A stretch of 64,000 nt of DNA from the IMG/VR virus record IMGVR_UViG_3300033141_004289, positions 1 through 64,000 of that record. One strand, 5' to 3'. Position numbers and translations under genes: made by a program. This DNA comes from a virus. A model generated the notes under the pieces. It was given only the letters and a program-made list of their open reading frames with translations, made no database searches and was not told where the DNA came from. Below are positions 8,039 through 15,992 of this stretch, piece by piece; the first letter of the stretch is position 1; each line of letters opens with the position of its first letter.

Positions 8039-8260
8039 GTGAGTAGTCACAGTGTTAAACTACATCAGCGATTAAAAGATTTTAAGGCCATACAGAAGTC
8101 ACTTAGTTATAGCGTTAAAAATGAGTACAATATGGGTGTTTATAATGGTTTAGAAATGGCATGGTCATTACTAAATAATAAGAAACCTGTTTATATGGTA
8201 AAAGAAAATGGAAAGAGAACATATGCATTAGAGCAAATAAAAAGAGAGGATGATGAATAA
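8039..8260 (+). CDS. Conserved phage hypothetical protein
   Basis: 73 residues, GTG start one base after the previous stop. The segment YNMGVYNGLEMAWSLLNNKKPVY resembles a short family common in phages (a 'NGLE-A-ALLE-REPVY' pattern) of unknown function. Overlaps the next gene by 11 bases. Confidence 0.7.
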   Translation: MSSHSVKLHQRLKDFKAIQKSLSYSVKNEYNMGVYNGLEMAWSLLNNKKPVYMVKENGKRTYALEQIKREDDE

Positions 8261-8507
8261 CAATATAGATAAATTTAAAAACGAGTTAACTCATTTAATT
8301 AATAAATACAGTATAGAAAATGAATGGGATATGCCCGACTTCTTAATTTCTGAGATGATTACAAGATTCATTATAACCTGTGGTCCAACAATGAGAAAGA
8401 ATCTTGATTGGCATGGAGTAGATTCTGTTTGTCATCCAAGGTTAGTAAAGAAGCACCCATTAGTTGGTCAATTACCTAAAGATGATCTTGGCCCAAGTGT
8501 TACATGA
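8250..8507 (+). CDS. Conserved phage hypothetical protein
   Basis: 85 residues; AGAGAGG leader, with two adjacent ATGs (8250, 8253). The opening helix and central IENEWDMPDFLISEMITRFI resemble a small phage family of unknown function. Last gene of the left small-gene run; an AT-rich leader of about 140 bases follows. Confidence 0.7.
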   Translation: MMNNNIDKFKNELTHLINKYSIENEWDMPDFLISEMITRFIITCGPTMRKNLDWHGVDSVCHPRLVKKHPLVGQLPKDDLGPSVT

Positions 8508-8646
8508 TCCAGAGTGTCAAAAAGTAATTCAAAAATATCCAGTACTTAGATATAACCGTTAATCCAGTAATTTCAATATTTGTCTTTTTATAATTTAGTG
8601 ATAGGCTATTAACTATACTATTAAGGTTAAAAACAAGGAGTAATTA
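8508..8646 (+). promoter_or_regulatory. AT-rich leader, candidate promoter region
   Basis: Non-coding stretch between the left gene run and the separately terminated gene at 8647. It holds a TATAAT at about 8590 followed by a TATTAACTATACTATTAAGG segment and an AAGGAG site, but no convincing -35, so the promoter is inferred mainly from the terminator that closes the following gene. Confidence 0.35.
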
Positions 8647-9132
8647 ATGAAAGTTTACAACCATGACGTATCGAATTTAGTACGAAGAATGCGAAGATTC
8701 AAGGAAGAGATGGTAAAATCAGTATCTTCTGGTGTTTCTGAATTAGTCTCTCACGATTATGTTAGACTAAATTCCTATTTGGCAGCAATTAAGTTTTTCA
8801 AGGCATGGATGGTTTCTCAACCAGTTCTTGACCTTCCAGAATCAAGTCCAGAAGAAATTGAATTAGGTGAAATGCCAGAAGCTCAAATGGTTGATAATGA
8901 TGACCTCGCCCTTATTATTAAATTATTTGAACTAGTAGAATACGAATTAGTTAATTCTCAGAGTGCAAGAAGAAGTACAGGCCTTGTCTCTCATGACGCA
9001 TTAAGATTTGACTCTTATGTTGAAAAAATTGAAAGATTCTTAGCTGATTTCGTAGATAATACTAATCCTCTTGATTTACCAGAATCCGCACCAGCAGTTG
9101 AAATGACTGGATCAGGTAGATTAGGCGTTTAA
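8647..9132 (+). CDS. Internally duplicated protein, probably highly expressed
   Basis: 161 residues; perfect AAGGAG leader. Two tandem copies of a unit of about 65 residues: each has a helical segment, an LVSHD-x-x-R-x-[ND]-SY core (residues about 34-44 and 115-125), and ends in LDLPES-[SA]-P (about 60 and 142). It is the only gene in its surroundings with its own leader and a strong intrinsic terminator, and it mixes CTT/GTT codons with TTA as the capsid genes do. This suggests an abundant product such as a structural or decoration protein. Function unknown. Confidence 0.8.
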   Translation: MKVYNHDVSNLVRRMRRFKEEMVKSVSSGVSELVSHDYVRLNSYLAAIKFFKAWMVSQPVLDLPESSPEEIELGEMPEAQMVDNDDLALIIKLFELVEYELVNSQSARRSTGLVSHDALRFDSYVEKIERFLADFVDNTNPLDLPESAPAVEMTGSGRLGV

Positions 9133-9159
9133 TTTTTAAAGTCTATTTTTGAATTATAG

Positions 9160-9184
9160 AAGGGGGAATATTCCCCCTTTTTTA
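9160..9184 (+). terminator. Intrinsic terminator
   Basis: Perfect stem AAGGGGG/CCCCCTT around AATATT, followed by a run of seven T. Closes the transcript of the duplicated protein gene. Confidence 0.9.
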
Positions 9185-9202
9185 TTACCACAGGATGTAG
9201 GT

Positions 9203-9535
9203 ATGTATAAATTGACAAGCATTGTTAGGAATAGACAATATGCAATTCATAAATATGACACCACTATTGGATTCTTTCATATCTTTTTAAACGGCAATAC
9301 TGGAACAATTTATGGATTAGAAGGTAGAGGAATTTTTAAAGGATTGGCCAATAATTTAGATTTAGTATATGACGAGTGTAAAATAGATATTATAAATGCA
9401 GTAATGGAACCTCATGTAGTACAAAAAATAGAGAAATTTCTAAACTGTGGATATGAATTAGAAGTTGGAAAAGAATTGAAATACGATGGCAAACGAATGT
9501 TTGAAATTTCAATTACTAAAAAAGTTGGCTTTTAA
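9203..9535 (+). CDS. Hypothetical protein
   Basis: 110 residues from ATG 9203, with AGGA about 8 bases upstream. The reading frame opens further left (9149), but that extension would run through the terminator, so the internal ATG is preferred. Beta-rich first half (TTIGFFHIFLNGNTGTIYGL), helical second half. Function unknown. Confidence 0.7.
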   Translation: MYKLTSIVRNRQYAIHKYDTTIGFFHIFLNGNTGTIYGLEGRGIFKGLANNLDLVYDECKIDIINAVMEPHVVQKIEKFLNCGYELEVGKELKYDGKRMFEISITKKVGF

Positions 9536-9559
9536 AAATTTGGAGAATAAGATAACTTT

Positions 9560-9880
9560 AATAGAGTTTTAATGACTACTGAGGGTAAATACACCGGTCA
9601 GCGTAATTTAGTACGAACCTCAATCAACTATTTAAATAAGGCCGGTTCATTAAGACAATACAATAATATCACCCTAACCGTATTAGCCATGCTGTGAGAA
9701 GCAACTATGAGGGAAGGGGATTATGGTCAAAGGTAGAACCAATCTCACAGAGGTTTTACGGGGTAGGAAAGCTTTTAACGTTCTGTCAGGTATAACGTAA
9801 ATGTTGTATTATTGATAAGGAACTATGCTAGACCGAAGCTAATGGAAAATCTTAAATAGAAGTCGCCTACCCTTTTTTAT
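9560..9880 (+). ncRNA. Candidate structured non-coding RNA with terminal hairpin
   Basis: No ORF of any length fills 9536-9917. Three stems can be drawn by eye: AGGGT/ACCCT (9582-9586 with 9671-9675) enclosing ACCGG/CCGGT (9593-9597 with 9642-9646); an 8-bp perfect stem CTGTGAGA/TCTCACAG (9692-9699 with 9743-9750); and GGGTAGG/CCTACCC (9761-9767 with 9866-9872) enclosing AGCTTT/GAAGCT and a bulged TTTAACGTT/AACGTAAA stem. The last stem runs into TTTTTT, so the 3' end should be about 9878. It lies just upstream of tRNA-Asp. I could not match it to RNase P, tmRNA, 6S, SRP or group I intron cores. Large phage RNAs such as GOLLD or ROOL also sit beside tRNAs but are longer. The 5' end is a guess. 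Confidence 0.5.
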
Positions 9881-9917
9881 TTCTTTAATTCAGTTTTTCA
9901 TATATCATTTAATTAAT

Positions 9918-9996
9918 GGGGTATTGGTCTAGTCTGGTCTAGGATATCTGCCTGTCACGCAGAAGGTCACCAGTTCAAATCTGGTATATCCCGCCA
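9918..9996 (+). tRNA. tRNA-Asp (GTC anticodon)
   Basis: Acceptor stem GGGGTAT/ATATCCC, anticodon stem TCTGC/GCAGA around loop CTGTCAC (anticodon GTC), T stem ACCAG/CTGGT around TTCAAAT, discriminator G and an encoded CCA. The D arm is long. The only tRNA seen in the window. Confidence 0.93.
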
Positions 9997-10015
9997 TTTT
10001 TTTTAAGGATATGGA

Positions 10016-10312
10016 ATGACTAAATTATTTAAGCACCACCATAATAGTCACATAATTGTAGCATTTGATGTCGATGATACTTTAATCACTGTTACAAATA
10101 CCCCTAAATATGAAAATATCCAATTATTCAACCTATTTAAAAAACTAGGTTGTCATATGATTATCTGGTCTGGTTGTGGAATAGACTATGCTACCAGATG
10201 GTCTGAGAAATTAGGATTAGAAGCGCAGATATTAGAAAAGGGTAGTATATCACCCCATATTGTTTTTGATGATATGGAAACAGCTATGGGGATAGTAGCA
10301 ATTCAAGTTTAA
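10016..10312 (+). CDS. Small HAD-superfamily phosphatase-like protein
   Basis: 98 residues; AAGGAT leader. HAD motif I FDVDDTLI (residues about 17-24), motif II IIWSG near 50 and an acidic motif IV FDDME near 88 are all present. There is no cap domain, so it is a minimal HAD of the type phages use as nucleotide or polynucleotide phosphatases. Substrate unknown. Starts 20 bases after the tRNA. Confidence 0.75.
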   Translation: MTKLFKHHHNSHIIVAFDVDDTLITVTNTPKYENIQLFNLFKKLGCHMIIWSGCGIDYATRWSEKLGLEAQILEKGSISPHIVFDDMETAMGIVAIQV

Positions 10313-10323
10313 TGGAGTAAATT

Positions 10324-10887
10324 ATGGAACCAGATTTTAGTGACGGAGGTAATGGAATACTATGGCAAGCAGAGTATGAGATCATAGATGGTAGGCCCTC
10401 AAATAATATGTATCATCGACAGTTACATTTTTTATCAGAATATCATAGAACCAAAGGTGATGAATCTAAAACAGATCAGAATTTTTCATTAGATAATATG
10501 ACAGGTGTTATTTGTTGGTTAAAAAAATTTGATAATCCAAATAAAGATGTTCCATTATTAGGGCATCACTCGTTACATCCTAAAGACTTCTTCTTTTTTC
10601 TATATGCTAAATATCCAATCATAGGATTCTGGTTCTTATGGATTCCTATGATTGCAATGATTCACAGCTGCTGGAAAACATATAAGGTCAGAAACGGTAA
10701 TAAAATGATTGCAACTGACGGAAAAATACTAGCTTTTACTAGAATTAAAGCATTTGATTTAAAAATCACTGGGATTCTGTGTGATTATATTATATTAAAA
10801 CATAGTAAATTCAAGAATTGGAAAGAAGTATTTGACCTTTATCATGGTGACAGGTTTGGAGATAGAGTTTTAAACTACACTCTATAA
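10324..10887 (+). CDS. Probable membrane-associated phage protein
   Basis: 187 residues. Hydrophilic N-terminus, a LDNMTGVICWL segment near residue 60, and one strong hydrophobic segment (YPIIGFWFLWIPMIAMI, about residues 98-114), then a polar C-terminal region. A similar layout occurs in uncharacterised phage proteins with an 'S-x-DN-x2-G' motif. No enzymatic motif recognised. Confidence 0.65.
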   Translation: MEPDFSDGGNGILWQAEYEIIDGRPSNNMYHRQLHFLSEYHRTKGDESKTDQNFSLDNMTGVICWLKKFDNPNKDVPLLGHHSLHPKDFFFFLYAKYPIIGFWFLWIPMIAMIHSCWKTYKVRNGNKMIATDGKILAFTRIKAFDLKITGILCDYIILKHSKFKNWKEVFDLYHGDRFGDRVLNYTL

Positions 10888-10913
10888 AATATGGATTTGG
10901 TTAGGGGCATAAG

Positions 10914-11219
10914 ATGATTGATTGGAAAACGGTATTTATTCGTGCCACAACAAAATATGAAAATAGTAGAATGGGCTACAACGAGTGCATTGTAGAAGAG
11001 GCCCAAAAATATGTATTAAGAAGTATTGAAAGACAAGGTGTTCAAATTCAAGAACTTAATCATCAATATTTACATAACGTGAAAGTATTCGAAGACGAGA
11101 TAAGTAGATTAAAAAGATATCTAAAATGTTCTGGCCCGCATAACCCAACCTTTTTAACTAATGGCTCTTGTCCTAAATGCGGTTGGTTAGAATTTGAGTT
11201 TCATGGAGTAAAAAAATGA
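10914..11219 (+). CDS. Hypothetical protein with C-terminal zinc pair
   Basis: 101 residues, GGGG leader. Long N-terminal helix, then C-x(14)-C-x2-C near the C-terminus (residues about 72-91), suggesting a small metal site. Overlaps the next gene by ATGA. Confidence 0.65.
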   Translation: MIDWKTVFIRATTKYENSRMGYNECIVEEAQKYVLRSIERQGVQIQELNHQYLHNVKVFEDEISRLKRYLKCSGPHNPTFLTNGSCPKCGWLEFEFHGVKK

Positions 11220-11410
11220 CACAGATAACAATTAATGTAGAAACTTGGTTTTCAGTACTTATGTCCATAATGTTCTGTTTTATAACGGTCTTAGAATTTA
11301 TAAATATTTCTTATAATTACCGACTATTTAAACTTAAAAAAGAGAGTAATAAATGGAAACAAGAAATTGCGAAATCTGCGGCGGTAATGTCACAGTCCTT
11401 GGAGAAGTAA
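11216..11410 (+). CDS. Small membrane protein
   Basis: 64 residues. A hydrophobic span at residues 11-32 (WFSVLMSIMFCFITVLEFI) and a basic cytoplasmic-type tail. Spanin- or antiholin-like roles are possible, but nothing in the sequence decides it. Its 3' end overlaps the next gene by 58 bases. Confidence 0.6.
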   Translation: MTQITINVETWFSVLMSIMFCFITVLEFINISYNYRLFKLKKESNKWKQEIAKSAAVMSQSLEK

Positions 11411-11586
11411 CTAAGTATTACAAAAATTTAGATTTAGGTGAAATAACTAATTTAAAAAATGACAATCAATTCTTAAAAGACATATTAAAGATTATTGCTG
11501 GACTAGGTGATATGGAAACTAAAGAACAAATTATAGATCGTGCCAATAGCGCACTAAATTACTTGGAGGAAACAAATGGGAAGTGA
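11353..11586 (+). CDS. Small protein with N-terminal Cys pair
   Basis: 77 residues; a CEICGG motif at the N-terminus, then a helical region. Starts inside the previous gene in another frame. No family recognised. Confidence 0.55.
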   Translation: METRNCEICGGNVTVLGEVTKYYKNLDLGEITNLKNDNQFLKDILKIIAGLGDMETKEQIIDRANSALNYLEETNGK

Positions 11587-11731
11587 AGATAAAAGGGATT
11601 TTAATGCTGTAATAGAGAATATGATTAAATCAACTGTAGCTATAGAAGCAGAACAGGCATCATTGGTCTTATTAGATTCTGGTTATAGATTAACTATCCA
11701 ATTAGATAAAGAAGATAAGGAAGAGGAATGA
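11576..11731 (+). CDS. Hypothetical protein (51 residues)
   Basis: Short acidic ORF with GGAGG just upstream; starts inside the end of the previous gene and ends in an ATGA overlap with the next. Filling the gap with overlaps at both ends supports it as a gene. Function unknown. Confidence 0.6.
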   Translation: MGSEDKRDFNAVIENMIKSTVAIEAEQASLVLLDSGYRLTIQLDKEDKEEE

Positions 11732-11910
11732 CCGTAACATTAGACCTTATTCAAATATTTGTAATTATATATGCTTGCTCTGTTAATTTCATAATGATTG
11801 TATTCTCAGATTGGCAGTCTAAATATGGTTGGGATTTATTTTGGACGGTTGCTATATTTATTACAACAAATGTAATGATATTCTTAGCTTATAACCACGA
11901 TCTTATTTAA
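11728..11910 (+). CDS. Small membrane protein
   Basis: 60 residues with two hydrophobic spans (residues about 6-24 and 37-56) joined by a short polar loop with DWQSKYGW. A strong GGAAGAGG leader. Two-span topology with short ends would suit a holin, and an amidase gene follows within 1.5 kb, but this is only suggestive. Confidence 0.65.
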   Translation: MTVTLDLIQIFVIIYACSVNFIMIVFSDWQSKYGWDLFWTVAIFITTNVMIFLAYNHDLI

Positions 11911-11945
11911 TTGCACCTTTAATTCTTTTAATTTAAACTTTCATT

Positions 11946-12401
11946 ATGAAACTACCAAGTATCCCAACTGGGAAAACAGTTTACCTAATGTGTCATAGTT
12001 GTCTTCAATTTCAGCCAACAGATGAAAGTAATTTAAAAAGTAGTAAAAGTTTAGGTAAAGACTTTATTGAATATATATGTCCAGACTGCAATATACTTAA
12101 TATTGTATTAAAATCTCAAATCGCTTATTCAGAAGAAGCAGCCTATATTTCGGCCATTATCTTTTACCAAAAATTAGATGAATTAAATCAATCTAAATTT
12201 AATGATCTAATGGACCAATATTCCTCAACTGTCAAAAAGATAGGTTTAGCAAATTCTCTCATATATACTATGGAGAAATACTTCTATGATATAATTGAAC
12301 TACTAGAGGCAAAGGATTATTCTGGGGTTCACAATGAAGCAATGGATGGCCTAAATTTTATAGAATCTCAAAAAGGTGATATAAGTGAAAAGCGAAAATA
12401 G
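11946..12401 (+). CDS. Hypothetical protein with zinc-ribbon-like N-terminus
   Basis: 151 residues. CHSC (about 16-19) and CPDC (about 44-47) form a four-Cys zinc site; the rest is helical. Weak leader. The C-terminal part could dimerise through its helices. No function recognised. Confidence 0.65.
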   Translation: MKLPSIPTGKTVYLMCHSCLQFQPTDESNLKSSKSLGKDFIEYICPDCNILNIVLKSQIAYSEEAAYISAIIFYQKLDELNQSKFNDLMDQYSSTVKKIGLANSLIYTMEKYFYDIIELLEAKDYSGVHNEAMDGLNFIESQKGDISEKRK

Positions 12402-12537
12402 ATATACAATTGGTAAGGTGATTTGTTTTATAACATTCTACGATGAAACAGGTAATTGCGATGTAAGAATTGAGAACCAATTATTTAAATATATTCCTAT
12501 AGAATTAATAGAATTAATTGCTGAACCAGCACCGTAA
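12385..12537 (+). CDS. Hypothetical protein (50 residues, GTG start)
   Basis: Short ORF overlapping the previous gene by 17 bases, with GGTGAT upstream of GTG 12385. Beta-rich (IGKVICFITFYDETGN). It fills the gap before queD; moderate support only. Confidence 0.5.
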   Translation: MKSENRYTIGKVICFITFYDETGNCDVRIENQLFKYIPIELIELIAEPAP

Positions 12538-12559
12538 AATAAATAAAGGAAGGTAAAGA

Positions 12560-12997
12560 ATGGAAGATAATATTAGTGCAGTTAGAAAAATACATTTTTG
12601 TTACGGGCACAGAGTGATGAATCATGAGTCAAAATGTGCTACTGCACATGGACATAATGGTGTGCTGTGGATATATGCAAGGCCTAAAAAGAATTTAGAT
12701 TCATTAGGTAGGGTAGTTGATTTTTCTGTATTAAAGGAAGAGGTCGGTGGTTGGGTAGATGAATATTGGGACCACAATTTCTTAGTAAACAATAAAGATA
12801 TTGAAGTAGTTAAGGGCTTGGCGGCAATGCCTAGAAGAAAAGAACCGTTTCTTTGCGATTTTAATCCTACAGCAGAAAATATGGCTAATTACTTATTAAA
12901 GAAAATTTGTCCTGATCTTATGCAAGATTATGATATCGAAGTACATAAGATTATAATGTATGAAACTGAGAATTGTTATGTAGAGGTGACATTATGA
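12560..12997 (+). CDS. queD: QueD, 6-carboxy-tetrahydropterin synthase
   Basis: 145 residues, AAGGAAGG leader. Converts dihydroneopterin triphosphate to 6-carboxytetrahydropterin, second step to preQ0. Zinc ligands and catalytic residues of the PTPS/QueD fold are visible: H in CYGHRV (about 17), C-x3-H-x-H in CATAHGH (about 28-33), DFSVLK, DHNFLV, PTAENMA and an E-T-E-N-C-Y-V C-terminus. Works with FolE (31323), QueE (29592) and QueC (25759) encoded in the same window but in separate places. Overlaps the next gene by ATGA. In a phage this points to a modified DNA base or to host tRNA queuosine; the DpdA-like genes favour DNA. Confidence 0.93.
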   Translation: MEDNISAVRKIHFCYGHRVMNHESKCATAHGHNGVLWIYARPKKNLDSLGRVVDFSVLKEEVGGWVDEYWDHNFLVNNKDIEVVKGLAAMPRRKEPFLCDFNPTAENMANYLLKKICPDLMQDYDIEVHKIIMYETENCYVEVTL

Positions 12998-13359
12998 AAT
13001 TAGCTGAAAAAATTTTGAGATTATGTGAGGTCAATGAATTAGAGAAGTTATTAAAAAAGCATAAAGGGGCCAAAAACCCTATTATTATGTTTAAATCCAA
13101 ATTTAAAAGTCCTCAAAATAAAGAATCTCTACTAAAGGCACTACCTAAGGATTTTGTAATACTTAATTCTAAGGCCGGAGAAGAGTTTAAAGAGTTTTAT
13201 GTGGACTACCAAGCTGGAAGATCAGGTGAGGCAGCTATACATTTAGGGGTAGAGGGTGAGACAGATGCATTTGTACATTTGGAAAGCGATTTAATGCCAA
13301 TGGATAAACAGTATTTAAGTGAATACGGAAAGGGATTAGATATATTAAAGAAACTCTAG
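12994..13359 (+). CDS. Putative internal head protein with capsid-targeting N-terminus (MKLAEKIL class)
   Basis: 121 residues from ATG 12994 (AGAGGTG leader; the frame is open further left inside queD). Begins MKLAEKILRLCE, the peptide shared by several other proteins in this window, with a candidate protease site L-C-E at 10-12. The mature part is a small alpha/beta domain with no recognised family. By analogy with T4 internal proteins I infer packing in the prohead and delivery to the host; this is not shown by the sequence. Confidence 0.7.
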   Translation: MKLAEKILRLCEVNELEKLLKKHKGAKNPIIMFKSKFKSPQNKESLLKALPKDFVILNSKAGEEFKEFYVDYQAGRSGEAAIHLGVEGETDAFVHLESDLMPMDKQYLSEYGKGLDILKKL

Positions 13360-13367
13360 GAGAGAGA

Positions 13368-14183
13368 ATGTGGGCAAAAATTAAAAGATGGTTTAGAAAT
13401 CTAAATAGAGATCATCAAGATGATATTGATAGAACAGTTAATGATGACTTAATTCCTGAAAGGCATCCAACCTCATATAAAGTGTGGATTCCAAATGCTG
13501 AGAATATCCATAAAACAGAAAATATTAAAATGAGAACCAGAGGGGAATATGATAAAGGATTTCCCAAAGGTTTAGTGGTTCACTGGACCAGTGGATGGAT
13601 GCTACCAAAAAAAATATTTCCTGATCCATTTCCTAGATTAAATCAAGGTACTTCTAAGTTAAAAAAGATGGCAAGAAAGTACGCATTACGCACGGCTAAA
13701 GGTGGAACTAAGAATGGGTATAATTTTTTAATCATGGATGTATTGGGTAATATCTATCAATCACGTCCACTAACTAAATGGGGATTTCATGCTGGAAAAT
13801 CTTATTGGTCTTCAGTTGGGCATAGTGTTTCAAATGATTTTGCAGGAATAGAAATATTAAATCCGGGTAAATTAGATAGAATAGACGGAAAATTTTATAC
13901 TTGGTTTAAGCAAGAGATTCCAAAGGAATTAGTTAGAGTTGCTCAAGAGGGTGATGGATATGTGCATAATGGTTTTTACTGTATGTATACTAGAGAACAG
14001 GAAATGGCATTAAAAACCCTTTGTCGACAATTATTAGAGATGAGTCCTCATAATATATTTAAAATAGATAATATTGTAGGTCATGATGAGGTAGCTCCTA
14101 ATAGAAAATCTGATCCCGGAGGATCATTAAGCATGAATATGAAAGAATTTAGGAAGTCGATAAGATTACCAATTAATAGTTAG
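13368..14183 (+). CDS. N-acetylmuramoyl-L-alanine amidase (endolysin)
   Basis: 271 residues. Amidase_2/PGRP-type domain over residues about 60-250: zinc ligand H in GLVVHWTSG (about 67), NGYNFLIMDVLGNIYQ and GFHAGKSYW core, DFAGIEILNP, and the C-terminal ligand motif GHDEVAPNRKSDPG. Cuts the amide bond between muramic acid and L-alanine in peptidoglycan. An N-terminal extension of about 60 basic residues has no signal peptide, so release would need a holin or tail delivery. A GGAGAGAG leader; 9 bases to the next gene. Confidence 0.9.
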   Translation: MWAKIKRWFRNLNRDHQDDIDRTVNDDLIPERHPTSYKVWIPNAENIHKTENIKMRTRGEYDKGFPKGLVVHWTSGWMLPKKIFPDPFPRLNQGTSKLKKMARKYALRTAKGGTKNGYNFLIMDVLGNIYQSRPLTKWGFHAGKSYWSSVGHSVSNDFAGIEILNPGKLDRIDGKFYTWFKQEIPKELVRVAQEGDGYVHNGFYCMYTREQEMALKTLCRQLLEMSPHNIFKIDNIVGHDEVAPNRKSDPGGSLSMNMKEFRKSIRLPINS

Positions 14184-14192
14184 GAGTTAGTA

Positions 14193-14804
14193 ATGATTAA
14201 AACAGTAATTCAATGGACAGATGTACATGTTGGAGCACCCCATCAATTAGAACATAATATTCAAAAAATTCTAGAGGATTTTGAAACTCATCAACATGAC
14301 CCAGAAGTTATTGTTATCGGCACAGGTGACATAATTGATAATAAAAATGTTAAAAGATCAAAAATGCCATTCTACGCTAGAATGCGAAATGAACTTAAAA
14401 GAATAATGGGTAAGTTCTATAAATTTGGAAACCACGAATGTGAAGTTGACCCAGATGGGTATATATCAATTGAAGAAGATATTATGTGGATGCATTATCA
14501 TGTAAAAAATTGGTGTAATTCATTTATTAATGCTTGTAAGAAAGTAATTAGATGGGAGAATAAAAAAGAAGGTTTAAAGTGGTGGAAATATCTTGGCTAT
14601 AGATTTAAACATAGAGTTGTTTATCGTGGTAAAGAGTGGCATCCATCTGAACAAGAAATAACTGATTTAGTAGCATTTGCTAAAAAGAACAATTGTAAGT
14701 TCGTATTCCTTGGACATATCCATAAGTTCTATGATCAAATTCATGATGGGATAAGGATATGTAATGGTGGTAGAGGCCGAAAGGTTTATCACTTGGAAAG
14801 GTAG
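14193..14804 (+). CDS. Calcineurin-like metallophosphoesterase
   Basis: 203 residues. Metal-binding motifs of the superfamily in order: D-V-H (WTDVHVG, about residue 9), GTGD (about 46), GNHE (about 82) and GHIH near 178. Probably a nuclease or phosphatase on nucleic acid or nucleotides. Followed closely by a second phosphoesterase of the PPP branch. GGAG leader. Confidence 0.85.
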   Translation: MIKTVIQWTDVHVGAPHQLEHNIQKILEDFETHQHDPEVIVIGTGDIIDNKNVKRSKMPFYARMRNELKRIMGKFYKFGNHECEVDPDGYISIEEDIMWMHYHVKNWCNSFINACKKVIRWENKKEGLKWWKYLGYRFKHRVVYRGKEWHPSEQEITDLVAFAKKNNCKFVFLGHIHKFYDQIHDGIRICNGGRGRKVYHLER

Positions 14805-14808
14805 GGAT

Positions 14809-15573
14809 ATGGATTTAAATATAATTGGTGATGTTCATGGTAGATATGACGAACTTATTTTACTACTAGATAAAATGCCCACTGCTGTACCTGTTTCTGT
14901 AGGTGATATGATTGATAGGGGTAAAGGGTCATATAAAGTTTTAAATCATTTTCTAACCCATGGTATGGCCGTATTAGGCAACCATGAACACCTGTTCCTA
15001 GACTATTATTATAATAGAAATTATTACGATAGGTGTATGTGGTTTCTAAATGGTGGACTACAAACACTCGGTTCTTTTTTAGAATTATCTGATGAGAAAT
15101 ACGCCTGTCCTCCATTATTAAAATTAGTCTCATTAGTTGATAATTATGCTCATGGTATTTATGTTGATATAGCTGAGTTAAATAAGGCCTCTAATGAGGT
15201 AATAGATTTTGTTAAATCCGTAATTCCAGAATCTTATGCTATCTGGATAAATGAATTACCGCTAACTTTAGAATGGGATGACTTAATTATTACTCATGCT
15301 GCGATTAACCCAGCTATTCTGTTTAGTGAAACTAAAATAGTTGGGCCAAATGCTTCTTCTCCAAGATGTGATTCTTCTATTTTATGGAATCTTGGTTCAA
15401 CTAGAAGAAGAGAGGAATTTCAAGTTCACGGTCATTATGCTTATAGAAAAGCTCAAGAACTTAAAGACAGAAATGGTCTTTATGGAATGAATGTAGATAC
15501 TTCCAGAGGTAAAAAATTAACAGGTATCCATTGGCCGTCAAAGGTTATTTATGAACAAAATTTTTTAGATTAG
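14809..15573 (+). CDS. PPP-family serine/threonine protein phosphatase-like protein
   Basis: 254 residues from ATG 14809 (AAAGGTAGGG leader). Signature motifs GDVHGR (residues about 6-11), GDMIDRG (about 35-41), GNHEH (about 62) and a later HAAI and HGHYA match lambda-type PPP phosphatases, which act on phosphoproteins or on bis-nucleoside tetraphosphates (ApaH). It is close in length to lambda phosphatase (about 221). Substrate unknown; it may reset host kinase signalling. Confidence 0.87.
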   Translation: MDLNIIGDVHGRYDELILLLDKMPTAVPVSVGDMIDRGKGSYKVLNHFLTHGMAVLGNHEHLFLDYYYNRNYYDRCMWFLNGGLQTLGSFLELSDEKYACPPLLKLVSLVDNYAHGIYVDIAELNKASNEVIDFVKSVIPESYAIWINELPLTLEWDDLIITHAAINPAILFSETKIVGPNASSPRCDSSILWNLGSTRRREEFQVHGHYAYRKAQELKDRNGLYGMNVDTSRGKKLTGIHWPSKVIYEQNFLD

Positions 15574-15581
15574 GGGTAATT

Positions 15582-15977
15582 ATGGAAATAGCACTAATAG
15601 CAATCTTATTACCGATATTTCAATTAAAACATTTTTTAGCAGACTATCCTTTACAAACTGACTATATGTTAGGGAAGTTCAAAACAGGAACTGAGTGGAT
15701 ATTACCTTTAACAGCTCATGCATTGATTCACGCTTTTTTTACGCTAATTATAGTTTGGCTATTTGCAAATAATGATTGGGTAATAGCTATTAAATTAGCA
15801 ATTATGGATTTTGCTATTCATTTTGTTATTGATAAAGGAAAGGTATTAGCAAACAGAGTCTTTGGAAATGATATCCAAAAACCAGTATTCTGGTGGATTC
15901 TAGGTGCAGATCAGGCACTGCATCATTTGACCCATTATTATATTATCTGTAGAATATTTTTATATCATATCAAGTAA
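15582..15977 (+). CDS. DUF3307 membrane protein
   Basis: 131 residues with three or four hydrophobic segments. The motifs QLKHFLADYPLQTDYM (residues 14-29), an H-x3-H in the second segment, FAIHFVIDKGK and DQALHHLTH near the C-terminus match DUF3307, a family of small inner-membrane proteins often found in phages, of unknown activity. GGGG leader. Confidence 0.85.
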   Translation: MEIALIAILLPIFQLKHFLADYPLQTDYMLGKFKTGTEWILPLTAHALIHAFFTLIIVWLFANNDWVIAIKLAIMDFAIHFVIDKGKVLANRVFGNDIQKPVFWWILGADQALHHLTHYYIICRIFLYHIK

Positions 15978-15992
15978 AGCAAAGGACAAGTC

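Noticed and set aside
9149-9202. N-terminal extension of the gene at 9203
   Set aside because: It would be translated from the terminator stem of the previous gene and has no ribosome binding site.
9560-9880. Group I intron, RNase P RNA or tmRNA at the structured RNA
   Set aside because: No P7/guanosine-site core, no GAGGAAAGUCC-type conserved region and no tRNA-like ends with a tag frame were found, and flanking genes are not interrupted exons.
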